Below, piece by piece: positions 22,311 to 31,649 of a stretch of 64,000 bases of DNA. Numbering within the stretch: position 1 is the stretch's first letter; each line of letters starts with the position of its first letter. A model generated the notes under the pieces. That model saw only the letters and a program-made list of their open reading frames with translations. It was not told where the DNA came from and did no database searches. The DNA lies in NCBI RefSeq assembly GCF_021491375.1, contig NZ_JAKEVY010000002.1, forward strand, positions 248,001 to 312,000, read 5' to 3'. This DNA comes from Flavihumibacter fluminis. GTDB taxonomy: Bacteria; Bacteroidota; Bacteroidia; Chitinophagales; Chitinophagaceae. Made by a program: the position numbers and the translations under genes.

Positions 22311-24575
22311 TTAGAAAGCTCTTTTCGCGCTGTTTAATTGAGGACCATAAGGCTGATCATAATAACGTTTCCCGGTTGCTCTATACAGCGCATTGGCAAC
22401 CGCCCCAAATACAGGAGGGAAAGGTGGTTCACCTAATCCGGTTGGATCAATATCATTTTGCACAAAATGCACATCGATCTGCCTGGGCGTTTCATTCATC
22501 CGGATCATTTTATACCGATGGAAATTATTCTGTTCAGCAGCTCCTTCCTTATGTGTGAGCGCACCATAGAGTGCATTCCCAATTCCATCAATTACTGCTC
22601 CCTCTACCATATTGCTTGCTGCATCGGGATTCACAACAATACCACAATCCACAGCACTGAAGACCCTTTCTACTGTTGGTTTGCCTTCTTTGTTAATGAA
22701 ATCAATGACATGGGCTGCGTAAGAATTGTGACAGAAATAAGCTGCCACACCGCGACTGTATTTTTTATTTTCTTCCTTGTTCCAGCCGGATTTTTCTTTC
22801 ACCAGTTGTAATACGCCGGCATAACGGTCAGCATCATACTCATTGTTTTTACCAACCGGATTTTCTTTTGCACGCTTTAATAATTCCAGTCTGAAATCAA
22901 TAGGATCCTTGCCCATTGCTTCCGCCAGTTCATCCAAAAAAGATTGCTCCGCGGCTGCATTGAAATTGGACCGGGGAGCTCTGAATGCTCCGATGGTAAT
23001 ATTGGATGGTATCTCCCAGGCTTCCGCCAGGTAGTTGTCTACTGCCCCGGCTGGGAATCTATTAGCGTGAATCGCATGTTCGGGTATACCACCCCCTTTT
23101 ACATGAAAACCAATCAGGTTTTTATTGGCATCCAATGCAGCCCGGTAAGTAGCTGTGTACATGGGACGATAAATACCATAGGTCATATCATCTTCCCTGG
23201 TATAAATCAGTTTTACCGGAGCCTTTACTTTTTTTGATATAAGGGCTGCCTCTGCCAGGTAATGCCCATAAGCGCGGCGACCAAATCCTCCGCCCATCCG
23301 GGTCATTTGTATTTCGATTTTATCCGCCGGGAGACCTAATACTTTTGAAAGCAGGGGTTCTGTCCAGGCAGGTGCCTGCAGTGGCCCTACCAGCAAGGCT
23401 TTATCAGCTTCAACATGCGCGAAAAAATTCATCGGCTCCATACAGTTGTGAGCCAAAAAGGGTGCATTGTAGGTACGCTCGATAATTTGTGCGGCATTTT
23501 TAAACGCTGCTTCCGGATCGCCATCTTTTCGAAGTTGCTGGGCTGGCCGATTTGCATACTCCTGCATTAATTTCCGCTGTTCACTGGTGGTTTCCAATTT
23601 ACCAGGAACGACTACTTCTTTTTTACCGGTTCTGCCATTGATGATATCTTTTGTTTCACCTGCCGGCTCCCAGTTTACTTTTAGTTTTTTCCGGGCATTC
23701 ATCACTTCCCAGGTAGTCTTTCCAACAACCACTAACAACTCATTAAAAGTTCGCGTATCAAAACCTCCCTGCTCCATGCCGGCCTCATAAAGAGTTTGTC
23801 TGAATACATCGGTAATGCCAGGCATTTTCAGCGCTTCGGTTGCATCGAATGATTTTAACTTCATGCCAAATGCCGGCGGATGTTCAATCATCGCGATCAA
23901 CATTCCCTCCTGTTTATAATCGATTCCAAAAAGTGGTTTGCCGGATACAATTTTTTGTCCTTCCACATTCTTTTGTGAATTGCGGACCAGCTTAAAGTTC
24001 TTAGCTTCTTTAAGCTTCATTCCTTTGGGAATGGCTATGGCGGCTGCTTTGGAAGCAAATTCCCCATAGGTGCCGGATTTGCCGGATTTTTCATGATAGA
24101 TCATCCCTGCTTTCGCTGTCAGTTCTTCCACTGGCAGATTCCAGGTTTGAGCAGCACCTAAGAGCAGCATCTGACGCGCGGCAGCTCCTGCTTCCCGAAG
24201 AGGTTTCCAGTACATGCGTACAGAATTGCTGCCTCCGGTAAACTGGGGTCCTAGTTTTACATTATCATGCGGCCCCATCTCCACTATAATTTTTGTCCAG
24301 TCCACTTCCAGTTCCTCCGCCACGATCATGGGAAGTGATGTCATTACATTTTGCCCAAACTCGGGGTTGGGATTCAATATTTTGATTTTATTATCCGGCG
24401 TGATTTTAATGTAACCGGTTATTTCATACCATTGGTCTTCGGCTTCCAGGTCTGCGGGCAGCTCTCCTTTTTTGAAAGCTGACAGGAAGGTGAAGCTGAG
24501 TAAGAGTCCGCCTCCGGCAAGTGCGGACGACTTCAGAAAAGTTCGCCGGTTAACGGAGTTGTTGGGTTGGCTCAT
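22311..24575 (-). CDS. Molybdenum hydroxylase large subunit, molybdopterin-binding (IorB-like), Tat-exported
   Basis: About 754 residues. The N-terminus carries a twin-arginine signal (N-R-R-T-F-L-K-S-S followed by a hydrophobic stretch), so the enzyme is exported folded to the periplasm. It has the molybdopterin-binding domains of the xanthine dehydrogenase family, including [17 protein letters not shown], and the C-terminal G-L-G-E-P-P-F-P-P with the catalytic Glu. It forms a heterodimer with the downstream [2Fe-2S] subunit. A cytochrome-containing third subunit, seen in some relatives, is absent here. Confidence 0.92.
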   Translation of the reverse strand: MSQPNNSVNRRTFLKSSALAGGGLLLSFTFLSAFKKGELPADLEAEDQWYEITGYIKITPDNKIKILNPNPEFGQNVMTSLPMIVAEELEVDWTKIIVEMGPHDNVKLGPQFTGGSNSVRMYWKPLREAGAAARQMLLLGAAQTWNLPVEELTAKAGMIYHEKSGKSGTYGEFASKAAAIAIPKGMKLKEAKNFKLVRNSQKNVEGQKIVSGKPLFGIDYKQEGMLIAMIEHPPAFGMKLKSFDATEALKMPGITDVFRQTLYEAGMEQGGFDTRTFNELLVVVGKTTWEVMNARKKLKVNWEPAGETKDIINGRTGKKEVVVPGKLETTSEQRKLMQEYANRPAQQLRKDGDPEAAFKNAAQIIERTYNAPFLAHNCMEPMNFFAHVEADKALLVGPLQAPAWTEPLLSKVLGLPADKIEIQMTRMGGGFGRRAYGHYLAEAALISKKVKAPVKLIYTREDDMTYGIYRPMYTATYRAALDANKNLIGFHVKGGGIPEHAIHANRFPAGAVDNYLAEAWEIPSNITIGAFRAPRSNFNAAAEQSFLDELAEAMGKDPIDFRLELLKRAKENPVGKNNEYDADRYAGVLQLVKEKSGWNKEENKKYSRGVAAYFCHNSYAAHVIDFINKEGKPTVERVFSAVDCGIVVNPDAASNMVEGAVIDGIGNALYGALTHKEGAAEQNNFHRYKMIRMNETPRQIDVHFVQNDIDPTGLGEPPFPPVFGAVANALYRATGKRYYDQPYGPQLNSAKRAF

Positions 24576-24720
24576 GGTCATTTATTTTGCTGTAAGTTAC
24601 CTGAAATAGATTTTTAAAGATCCTATTGTTTAGGATTGCCGGAAGTATACAAATTCCTGATTTTCCTACCAGTATTGCGGTTTTGGTCTGGCGGTTCAGT
24701 GTTAACTGGTTGAAGGCAGG

Positions 24721-25050
24721 TTAAACATATTCAGGCCAGATGCAGGGTTCTATATTAAATGCTGAAAACCTTGCAGGAAATCCCGGGCCTACCGGACTGC
24801 AGGCATATACGCCTACGTTAATGGTGCCGGGAATATGATGCAGGTGAAAGATGCGCATCTGCGTGTAGGTATTACCGTCTTTGCTTTGCTCTATTAAAAA
24901 GTCCTTACCTCTTCTTTATAACCTGAAATGAATTTGTTGTAAACCGGTAGGAATATCAGTAGTTGCCCAATCTGAATAACCCAGGTTAGTGACTACACTT
25001 CCCAGGCGGGATATAGATGCATTCTGGTTGATGTAACCATTGCCATTGCT
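24721..25050 (-). pseudogene. Decayed DUF1349-domain gene
   Basis: The minus strand translates to a typical C-terminal half of a DUF1349 protein: L-G-Y-S-D-W-A-T...H-F-R-L, an in-frame TAA at 24916-24918, then R-R-G-K-D-F-L-I-E-Q-S-K-D-G, M-R-I-F-H-L, V-G-V-Y-A-C-S-P and C-I-W-P-E before a stop at 24721. The premature stop lies where relatives have Tyr, one base from TAT. No start codon or N-terminal half is found upstream, so the gene is truncated as well. The 545-bp stretch between flanking genes otherwise holds no intact gene. Confidence 0.75.
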
Positions 25051-25090
25051 TCAGGTTGATCGGTTTTACATACTGCAAAGATGTTGGATT

Positions 25091-25130
25091 TTCACATCTC
25101 ACATCTCACGTCTCACATCTCACATCACAC
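25091..25130 (-). repeat. Dispersed heptamer repeat, copy 2
   Basis: About five GTGAGAY heptamers in a row on the minus strand. The stop codon and last residues of the small lipoprotein gene at 25120 lie inside the repeat, so the repeat may have shortened that gene. Confidence 0.75.
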
Positions 25131-25311
25131 TCCGTACCTGCACCCTTACCCTGGGTGAATAGGTTACCGTTCCATCCTTTTGCACCTGCTTAATACGAAT
25201 GATGACCTGTTTCTGTCCGGTTTGTACTGGTTCGGCAGTTTCCTTCGCGCAGGAACTGAGCAGGAATAATGCACTGAAAAAGAATAGTGTTGTTGCTATA
25301 GTTGTTTTCAT
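25120..25311 (-). CDS. Small lipoprotein
   Basis: The product is 63 residues with a lipoprotein signal ending L-L-S-S-C at residue 21. The mature part is only about 42 residues, basic and beta-prone (V-I-I-R-I-K-Q-V). The C-terminal residues and stop are encoded by a dispersed heptamer repeat, so the protein may be a shortened form. It lies 27 bp downstream of a beta-helical surface protein gene on the same strand and may be its operon partner. Function unknown. Confidence 0.55.
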   Translation of the reverse strand: MKTTIATTLFFFSALFLLSSCAKETAEPVQTGQKQVIIRIKQVQKDGTVTYSPRVRVQVRSVM

Positions 25312-25338
25312 AACGGGCGGGCTTAAGTGAAATCGTGA

Positions 25339-26349
25339 TTAAAATCCTACATGAACTTTCTGTTGATATCGTTTATCGCCTTTTTCTCCTTTGGCAGGTA
25401 CGATTTCTATGGTTCGGAAATTGATATTGTCTTCTGATACCTGGATCTCATAACTTTCTGTTTCCTCTGTTTCAGGTGCCGTCCATTCCAGCAGGAATTG
25501 ATTATTGGTTTGTGGGCGCGCCTGGAATTTCTCAAAGGATACCGGTAACAAATCCAAACAAGGATTATTCGCTGTCGGATTCATGTAGGCACCTCCCCAG
25601 TTGGCATTGATTGCCGGGCCCGTATAATACACCCCAACTGCATTGCTGGTGGTTAACTGATGGCCTGTCCAGCCTGCATTTCTTCCATTGGCAAAACTCT
25701 GCGAAACTACCAGGAAGCCATTTCCGGATACGGTATTGGGACTCCGAATATCCAGGTTTGAGGTGCGAAGCTCCCCACATCCTGTAAATGCCAGGTTGCC
25801 ATTGTTGATCCGGGTGTTCTGGTTCGCTACCAGCAATCCGGCTATAGTATTGGTTCCATTAAAAACGAAATTATTGGCGTTGATTCTTCCACCGTCCAAC
25901 ACAGTGATACCTCCTGAATTGGATGTTACTGTTCCCGAAACATCCAGCAGCCCATCATTCCCCACTTCAACAGGGCCGGTTGATTGTGTGAAATTTCCAT
26001 TGACCGTTACCGTTGCCTGGTTGATTCGCAAACTGGCACCTCCATGGTTGATCACAAGGTTGCCATTTACAATCAATCTGGCGCCCGGCCGTAAGGTGAT
26101 ATTTCCATTGGCCGACAGCCCATTTGATTGGATGGTCAGGGTAGCATTTTCTTCGATTACCAGGTTGCCTCCTGCAAAATTGGTATTGCCGGTAAAACGA
26201 ACCGTGCTATTTGCTGCAATGGTGAGGGTTTGATTCCAGCCGGTATTGGGATAAATCCCGCTGGTTAGTGTAGTGTTGGAGCTGTACCAGGCTGCAACAG
26301 CCACGGACAACAGAAAAAGCGAAAGGAGTGTTATGGATACCTTTTTCAT
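25339..26349 (-). CDS. Beta-helical surface protein
   Basis: The product is 336 residues with an N-terminal signal (about 1-19). Residues ~28-235 are a low-complexity right-handed beta-helix with Asn/Thr/Gly-rich turns repeating every ~20-24 residues (N-G-N-x-x-I-N, V-N-G-N-x-T). Residues ~265-330 form a separate sandwich domain starting L-L-P-V-S-F-E-K-F, common in Bacteroidota surface proteins just before a sorting tail. The usual type IX secretion C-terminal domain is not present; the protein stops soon after the sandwich. Probably cell-surface adhesion or polymer binding; inferred from fold only. Confidence 0.7.
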   Translation of the reverse strand: MKKVSITLLSLFLLSVAVAAWYSSNTTLTSGIYPNTGWNQTLTIAANSTVRFTGNTNFAGGNLVIEENATLTIQSNGLSANGNITLRPGARLIVNGNLVINHGGASLRINQATVTVNGNFTQSTGPVEVGNDGLLDVSGTVTSNSGGITVLDGGRINANNFVFNGTNTIAGLLVANQNTRINNGNLAFTGCGELRTSNLDIRSPNTVSGNGFLVVSQSFANGRNAGWTGHQLTTSNAVGVYYTGPAINANWGGAYMNPTANNPCLDLLPVSFEKFQARPQTNNQFLLEWTAPETEETESYEIQVSEDNINFRTIEIVPAKGEKGDKRYQQKVHVGF

Positions 26350-26481
26350 TGTTTTCTAAGGGTTCTACTTACGATCAATAAGCAAAACTACCTAGATCTA
26401 ACGGTATCCACCTAGTATTAGTATAAGTGTTTTATTTATTTTAGATCAATAGACTTTTATTTCCGTTAATTGGTGCACCGG

Positions 26482-27246
26482 TCAAGCTCCCAGCCATTTT
26501 TTAAAGTCCGTCACCCGCTCCCGGCTCACCAGCATTTCCTCCTCCAGCGGAATCTTCAATTCTAGTTTGATCTTCCCCTTAAACCAGGGATAAATCGTTT
26601 CAATAGCTCCAATATGTAAGATGGTTTGGCGGTTGATGCGAAAGAAATCCCCCGGTTCCAGCATGTTTTCCAGCTCATCCAGGGTGTAATCCACTATATA
26701 TTTATTTTTCGCATAGGTATGCAGGTAAGTTAGTTTCTGCTTCGATTCAAAGCAGGCAATCTCACTGGTTAATATGGTCAGGTATTGCTGCCCTTTTTTG
26801 ACCAGGAACCGGTTCTTTACCTGGCTCTCACCCTGCAACTGGCTGAGTAGGCGACTTGATTTTTCAGTTGAAGGACTTATCTGCTGGTTGCCGTAAAGCT
26901 CGCGGTATTTTTCAAACGCCCCCTTCAATTCTTTTGGTTCAATCGGCTTTAACAGGTAATCTATGCTGTTTACTTTAAAGGCTTTCAGCGTGTGTTCATC
27001 ATAGGCTGTGGTAAAGATGACCGGTGCGGTTACTTTTACTTCCTGGAAGATCTCAAAGCACTGTCCGTCGCCCAATTCAATATCCATCAGGATCAGATCA
27101 GGTGATTCATTTTCTTTCAGAAAAGCAATCGTTGATGCCACACTGTTAGTCCGGCTCATGATCTCAGCATCCGGCTCCAGTTCCTTTACCATTTTGGTGA
27201 GCTGACTCGCCAGCAAATTCTCATCTTCCACTATCAGCAAGCGCAT
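26482..27246 (-). CDS. LytTR-type response regulator
   Basis: This 254-residue protein has a receiver domain at 1-120 (E-D-E at 7-9, the phospho-acceptor Asp in L-I-L-M-D-I-E at about 55, and S-I-D-Y-L-L-K-P at about 103) and a LytTR DNA-binding domain at ~150-254 (F-F-R-I-N-R-Q-T-I-L). It should respond to the LytS-type kinase whose gene overlaps it by 26 nt, binding paired direct repeats at target promoters. The third gene of an operon with a kinase and an S41 protease. Confidence 0.93.
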   Translation of the reverse strand: MRLLIVEDENLLASQLTKMVKELEPDAEIMSRTNSVASTIAFLKENESPDLILMDIELGDGQCFEIFQEVKVTAPVIFTTAYDEHTLKAFKVNSIDYLLKPIEPKELKGAFEKYRELYGNQQISPSTEKSSRLLSQLQGESQVKNRFLVKKGQQYLTILTSEIACFESKQKLTYLHTYAKNKYIVDYTLDELENMLEPGDFFRINRQTILHIGAIETIYPWFKGKIKLELKIPLEEEMLVSRERVTDFKKWLGA

Positions 27247-28300
27247 AGTTTTCTTTTTTGATTAAAGGGATGGTTACCTTAAATAGTGAGGACGTTTCCT
27301 CCACCAGCACGGTGCCTTCATGCAACAGCTCATATTTTTTTCGCAAATTGGATAAGCCTATTTTTTCTGACCCGATCAGCACCAGCTTCGGCTGGCGATT
27401 GTTTTCCATCACCAGCTTGCCATCCTTCGTGGTATAGAGCTTCACCAGCAATGGCTTATTCGGCAAAATGCTGTTGTGTTTGATCACATTCTCCAGCAAT
27501 ACCTGCAGCGTGAGCGGAGGTAACTGCCATTTGCCATATTGTTCCGAAATATGAATCTCCAGTTCAATGCCATCTTCAAACCTGGTTTTCAGGAGACGAA
27601 AATAATGTTCCAGAAAATCCAGTTCCATATGCAGTGGCACCAAATGATTTTCATTGGCCTTTAATACATACCGATACACAGATGATAACTGTCGCACGAA
27701 TTCAACTGCCCGCTCCTGGTCTTCTGTAATCAGCGATGCCAGTGAGCCCAGGTTGTTAAACAAAAAATGCGGATTGATCTGTGCTTTTAGTGATTCCAGT
27801 TGTATGGTGAGCGATGCCCGTTCCAATGCTTCCTTCTCTTCAAACGTGCGCTTCCATTCCCTGAAATAATAAAAGCCTTCATAAATGCCCACCACAATCA
27901 CTACATAGAGCAAAGCGATCAGGATATTGTAGAGATAGCCTTCCGGCGGAAAGAGATAACCCCAGAACAAGGTCTTATCATAGAACCAGATATTCAGATA
28001 GCGCACCAATATGGTTACTAACATACAACCGATCAAAATACCTATGATACGCTTGATTCCATCTTTCCCTTCCGGATAGCGTTTGTGGAAATAGAGTAAC
28101 ACCAGTCGGTTGGTTTCCCAAAGCAGTACAGCTTCAGCCAGACTGATTAGAAAGATCTGCCAGAAACCGAATAGCTCTTCTTCATAATGTTGTTCATTGA
28201 AAAAAATGATATGAGATGTAAAGGCGATCAGCGGAATGCCTATAAAGCGGATCCAGTTATCTTTCAACCGATAAGTTGCGGTATGTTTTTTTGCACTCAT
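27221..28300 (-). CDS. LytS-like sensor histidine kinase
   Basis: This 359-residue inner-membrane kinase has four hydrophobic helices in the first ~145 residues, a coiled linker (E-E-K-E-A-L-E-R-A), then the His_kinase domain with the phospho-His in I-N-P-H-F-L-F-N-N-L at about residue 176, and an ATPase domain containing L-L-E-N-V-I-K-H-N. It phosphorylates the response regulator encoded in the overlapping downstream gene. Its start shares a base with the S41 protease stop, so expression is coupled. The signal sensed is unknown. Confidence 0.93.
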   Translation of the reverse strand: MSAKKHTATYRLKDNWIRFIGIPLIAFTSHIIFFNEQHYEEELFGFWQIFLISLAEAVLLWETNRLVLLYFHKRYPEGKDGIKRIIGILIGCMLVTILVRYLNIWFYDKTLFWGYLFPPEGYLYNILIALLYVVIVVGIYEGFYYFREWKRTFEEKEALERASLTIQLESLKAQINPHFLFNNLGSLASLITEDQERAVEFVRQLSSVYRYVLKANENHLVPLHMELDFLEHYFRLLKTRFEDGIELEIHISEQYGKWQLPPLTLQVLLENVIKHNSILPNKPLLVKLYTTKDGKLVMENNRQPKLVLIGSEKIGLSNLRKKYELLHEGTVLVEETSSLFKVTIPLIKKENYALADSGR

Positions 28301-29715
28301 TAATGGCTTGTATTGATTTTGTTCAGCACAAACGCTGCAACCGGATCTTTCCTGCTTAGGATATCAGTTATGGTGGTGGGCACTTTATAATCAGGCACTA
28401 CTCCTCTTCCATTCACCGGATCGCTGTTCATATAAAAGGAGGCCAGGGGTATGCCCACTTGCAGTTTGGAATGAGGCAATCGCAGGATGGCAAACAATCC
28501 ACTGTTGTTCACGTATCCGTTACCACCTGTTTCTTCCCCAACGATGATGGCTCTCTTGTTCTGTTTTACTACCGCGGCCAGTTCGGAAGTTACTGAAAAG
28601 CTGCGACCATTTACTAAGAGGTAAACAGTTCCGGTAAAGCGATTTTGCTGTGCAGGCAGTTCTTTCAGATAGGTTTGCAGCGGCCAGTAAAACTTACCAT
28701 CTTTTTCCTGGATCAGGTTGCGGGCCTGGTGATAAAAAGGAGGAAGCCAGGCATACCGTTGAAAACTGAAACTGTCTTTTTTGTTGACCAGTATGCGGTC
28801 GTAATACCGGAAATTGGTATCAGCCAGGTAGGAGTAGAGATATCCTCCCCAGTCTTCTATGCCACCTTCATTATCGCGACAATCAATCACCAGGTTACTG
28901 GTTTGTTTTGCTTTTAATTCATTGAATACGCTGTCTGCAAATTTCTCAAAGGGGAATTGTTCTTTATCCGCCATGAAGGTCCGGATGGTTAACCAGGCAG
29001 TGCTGCCTTTCCACTCCAGTTCGAAGGGCTTTTGTGCAGCAGTTGTTTGTGTTGCAATTGCCTGCTCAATGATTTCAGCAGTTATCCCTTTTACTGCTGC
29101 ACGATGCTTTTTGCCCTTGTATTCATAAGCAATTGTATAAACTGGTGATTCACCCATAAATACTGCATACAACGAATTGAAGGATCGGTTGAGCGTTGCT
29201 GTTATACCTGTTTGCATGACTCCGTCTGCGGGCAGTAAAGAACTCAGTTTTTTTCTGATTTTCTGCATGGAAACTCCATTGATGCGGGTAATGCGCGCTC
29301 CGGCTGGGATGCCTTTTTCTTCACCATAACTTTCCAGCGCATATACTTCCTGCTCCTCAAAATATAAACGCAGCGGAAAAGCATTAGTCGCCGGGTATAG
29401 GAATTTTCCTTCCTGGTAGGCAGCAGGCAGGAGTTTGGTATGCCCACAACTGATTTGTGCAATCAGCGGCTGTAACCTCACTAAGAATTCTTTTTCTGTC
29501 AGGGGTGCTGTCAGTCCGTTTGCTATAGAACGCACCAACTGCGTATAGGCGGCCTGTTTAGTATACCGAAAGAGTCCGGGATGCGCTTCCTGCAATGCCT
29601 TATCCGCAAGTGCCAGGTCTTCTTTCAGTTGAGCTGCTGATATTTTTTGCTGGGCCTTTAACCCGGTGAATAAGAGGCAGCCAATCAGCAGCTGCCAGAT
29701 CATAGATAGGTTCAT
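28300..29715 (-). CDS. S41 family peptidase, exported
   Basis: About 471 residues starting MNLSMIWQ, with a signal peptide ending near A-Q-Q. The C-terminal half carries the S41 (C-terminal-processing protease-like) core: I-D-C-R-D-N-E-G-G, then V-N-G-R-S-F-S-V-T-S-E with the likely nucleophile Ser, and V-G-E-E-T-G-G-N-G. A PDZ-like segment (I-T-R-I-N-G-V) lies at about 150. First gene of an operon with LytS/LytTR regulators, so its periplasmic proteolysis may generate or sense the signal for that pair (inference). Confidence 0.9.
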   Translation of the reverse strand: MNLSMIWQLLIGCLLFTGLKAQQKISAAQLKEDLALADKALQEAHPGLFRYTKQAAYTQLVRSIANGLTAPLTEKEFLVRLQPLIAQISCGHTKLLPAAYQEGKFLYPATNAFPLRLYFEEQEVYALESYGEEKGIPAGARITRINGVSMQKIRKKLSSLLPADGVMQTGITATLNRSFNSLYAVFMGESPVYTIAYEYKGKKHRAAVKGITAEIIEQAIATQTTAAQKPFELEWKGSTAWLTIRTFMADKEQFPFEKFADSVFNELKAKQTSNLVIDCRDNEGGIEDWGGYLYSYLADTNFRYYDRILVNKKDSFSFQRYAWLPPFYHQARNLIQEKDGKFYWPLQTYLKELPAQQNRFTGTVYLLVNGRSFSVTSELAAVVKQNKRAIIVGEETGGNGYVNNSGLFAILRLPHSKLQVGIPLASFYMNSDPVNGRGVVPDYKVPTTITDILSRKDPVAAFVLNKINTSH

Positions 29716-29847
29716 AATGCTAAGTTTGAAACCCAAAATTCAGGTCTGGCAGGCGCAGCCACCAGCCAATTCTGCCGATCCCGCATTTTTCTTCACTGAA
29801 CCTGCTTTGGCTATGGATGAATCGGAAAAAAGAAGCAGTTTTGAGCC

Positions 29848-30276
29848 ATGCTTAGCATTACCTGTAAAACCGGCATACGCGCAGTGCTTTTTCTGGCAAC
29901 CCGACTAAAAACCGGGGATAAATACTCCATCCAGGAAATCGCTTCCGGGGTGGAAGGCAATGAACATACCCTGGGTAAACTCCTGCAAATGCTGGTGAAA
30001 AAAGGGGTAATCAGCAGCAGCAAGGGGCCCAGTGGCGGTTTTTTCATGACCCCTGATCAGGTGAAAGCGCCTGTGCTGCAGGTGGTCCTGGCCCTGGACG
30101 GGGATGAGCTCTTTACTGCATGCGGACTCGGATTACCGCATTGTTCTGCCGCCAAGCCCTGCCCCCTGCATTATGCCTATGCGAAAGTGCGGGATCAACT
30201 GGAGCATATCTTTCGTACCAATTCTATTGAAGCAATTAGCAAGGATATTTCAAAGGGTGCGGCTTTTCTTTCTTAA
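29848..30276 (+). CDS. Rrf2 family transcriptional regulator
   Basis: This 142-residue protein has an N-terminal winged helix (Y-S-I-Q-E-I-A-S-G-V-E-G-N-E-H-T-L-G-K, K-K-G-V-I-S-S-S-K-G-P-S-G-G-F) and a C-terminal cluster of three cysteines (C-G-L...C-S-A-A-K-P-C-P) typical of iron-sulfur-binding Rrf2 regulators such as IscR or NsrR. It likely senses nitric oxide or iron-sulfur status. Divergent from the S41 protease gene and 21 bp upstream of the membrane hydrolase gene. Confidence 0.92.
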   Translation: MLSITCKTGIRAVLFLATRLKTGDKYSIQEIASGVEGNEHTLGKLLQMLVKKGVISSSKGPSGGFFMTPDQVKAPVLQVVLALDGDELFTACGLGLPHCSAAKPCPLHYAYAKVRDQLEHIFRTNSIEAISKDISKGAAFLS

Positions 30277-30297
30277 TTTTTCACTGGAAAATACAGC

Positions 30298-31320
30298 ATG
30301 GATTCAATCACACATTTCGCATTAGGTGCCTGTATCGGGGAAGCTTTCCTGGATAAGAAAATCGGTAAGAAGGCATTGCTCTGGGGCGGATTGGCGCAAA
30401 GCATTCCGGATGCGGATTTTGTGGCTGGTTTCTGGATGCCCCTTTCAGAGGAATTACTCGCGCACCGTGGCTTTACGCATTCGATATTATTCCTGGTATT
30501 GATAACGCCCCTGATGGCGCTGCTGGGCAGAGCGCTGCACCGGGATCTTCCTATTTCACTGAATCGCTGGATGTTTTTTTTCGGGATCGAAATCATGGTG
30601 CACATTTTCCTGGATGGATTCAACAACTATGGCACCGGCTGGCTCGAACCTTTTAGTCACTGCCGCTTTTCTTTCAATACCATCTATGTGGCAGACCCCT
30701 TCTTTTCTTTCTGGCCTGCCCTGGCGGCGATTGCCCTGCTGCTGATTCCCATTATGAGTCCAAAGCGTCCCTTCTGGATTAAACTGGGTATTATTCTGCC
30801 CATCGTTTACCTGGGGTATGCGACCCTGAATAAACTAAAGATTGATCGTGATACCCGCACTATTCTGGCTAAAAGAGAAATACCCTATACCAGGTATTTC
30901 ACAACCCCGGCTCCTTTGAATAACTGGCTATGGTATGTGGTGGCAGGCAATGACTCCGGCTATCATGTTGGATTCCGATCACTCTTTGATCCTCCCGGTA
31001 CCCTGCATTTTGAATATTTTCCCCGGCAGGATGAATTGCTGGATACAATACGAGATCACCCCGAAGTAAAAGACCTCATCCGCTTTTCACAGGAATTCTA
31101 TACGGTTGAAAAATATGGCGATAGCCTGGTGTTCAACGACCTGCGCTTTGGCCAGATCATCGGCTGGAAAGATCCGCGGGAGAAATTTGTGTTCCACTAT
31201 TACCTGCAGCATCCCGAAAGCAATGAACTGGTAGTGCAGCGGGGTCGTTTTGCCAGGTGGGATAAAGAAATAGCCCTTGCTTTGTTAAGAAGGGCTATTG
31301 GAAAAGATGCGCGGGACTAG
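30298..31320 (+). CDS. YdjM/DUF457-type membrane-bound metal-dependent hydrolase
   Basis: This 340-residue protein opens M-D-S-I-T-H-F-A-L-G-A and has A-H-R-G-F-T-H-S at about residue 56-63, both hallmarks of the LexA-regulated/DUF457 membrane hydrolase family with a phospholipase-like metal site. Five or so hydrophobic helices occupy the first ~190 residues; the C-terminal half is soluble. The gene follows the Rrf2 regulator by 21 bp and is probably co-transcribed. Substrate unknown. Confidence 0.85.
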   Translation: MDSITHFALGACIGEAFLDKKIGKKALLWGGLAQSIPDADFVAGFWMPLSEELLAHRGFTHSILFLVLITPLMALLGRALHRDLPISLNRWMFFFGIEIMVHIFLDGFNNYGTGWLEPFSHCRFSFNTIYVADPFFSFWPALAAIALLLIPIMSPKRPFWIKLGIILPIVYLGYATLNKLKIDRDTRTILAKREIPYTRYFTTPAPLNNWLWYVVAGNDSGYHVGFRSLFDPPGTLHFEYFPRQDELLDTIRDHPEVKDLIRFSQEFYTVEKYGDSLVFNDLRFGQIIGWKDPREKFVFHYYLQHPESNELVVQRGRFARWDKEIALALLRRAIGKDARD

Positions 31321-31321
31321 C

Positions 31322-31549
31322 TTAGCTGGAAAATTCTTCCACACGGTCGCGGATGGTATTCCGCATACCTGCCAGCTTTTCTTTTCCCTGGTTCATTTTA
31401 TCCTTAATGGAGTCAGAGAGTTTCTTCCCACCTTCAGCAATTTTGTTCCTGGTATTTTCGCCCTTATCAGGAGCAAACAGCACCCCTAATACTCCACCTA
31501 CGATAACGCCTGTTGCCAATGCTGTCAAAATCTTGTTTGTGTTTGTCAT
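31322..31549 (-). CDS. YtxH domain stress-associated membrane protein
   Basis: The product is 75 residues, starting at MTNTNK (31549). The N-terminal A-L-A-T-G-V-I-V-G-G-V-L-G-V-L-F-A-P-D-K-G membrane helix is the YtxH signature; the C-terminus is an amphipathic, charged helix. Such proteins are linked to general stress in many bacteria, with no known activity. Convergent with the hydrolase gene; the stops are adjacent. Confidence 0.88.
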   Translation of the reverse strand: MTNTNKILTALATGVIVGGVLGVLFAPDKGENTRNKIAEGGKKLSDSIKDKMNQGKEKLAGMRNTIRDRVEEFSS

Positions 31550-31649
31550 AACGAATGGTTGTAGAATGAGGTAATCTTGTTTCATCCTAAAGTTACCAAA
31601 TACAGTGCCAGCATCCCCTGATACAGGTTGTTAAAGATTATGATAAAAA

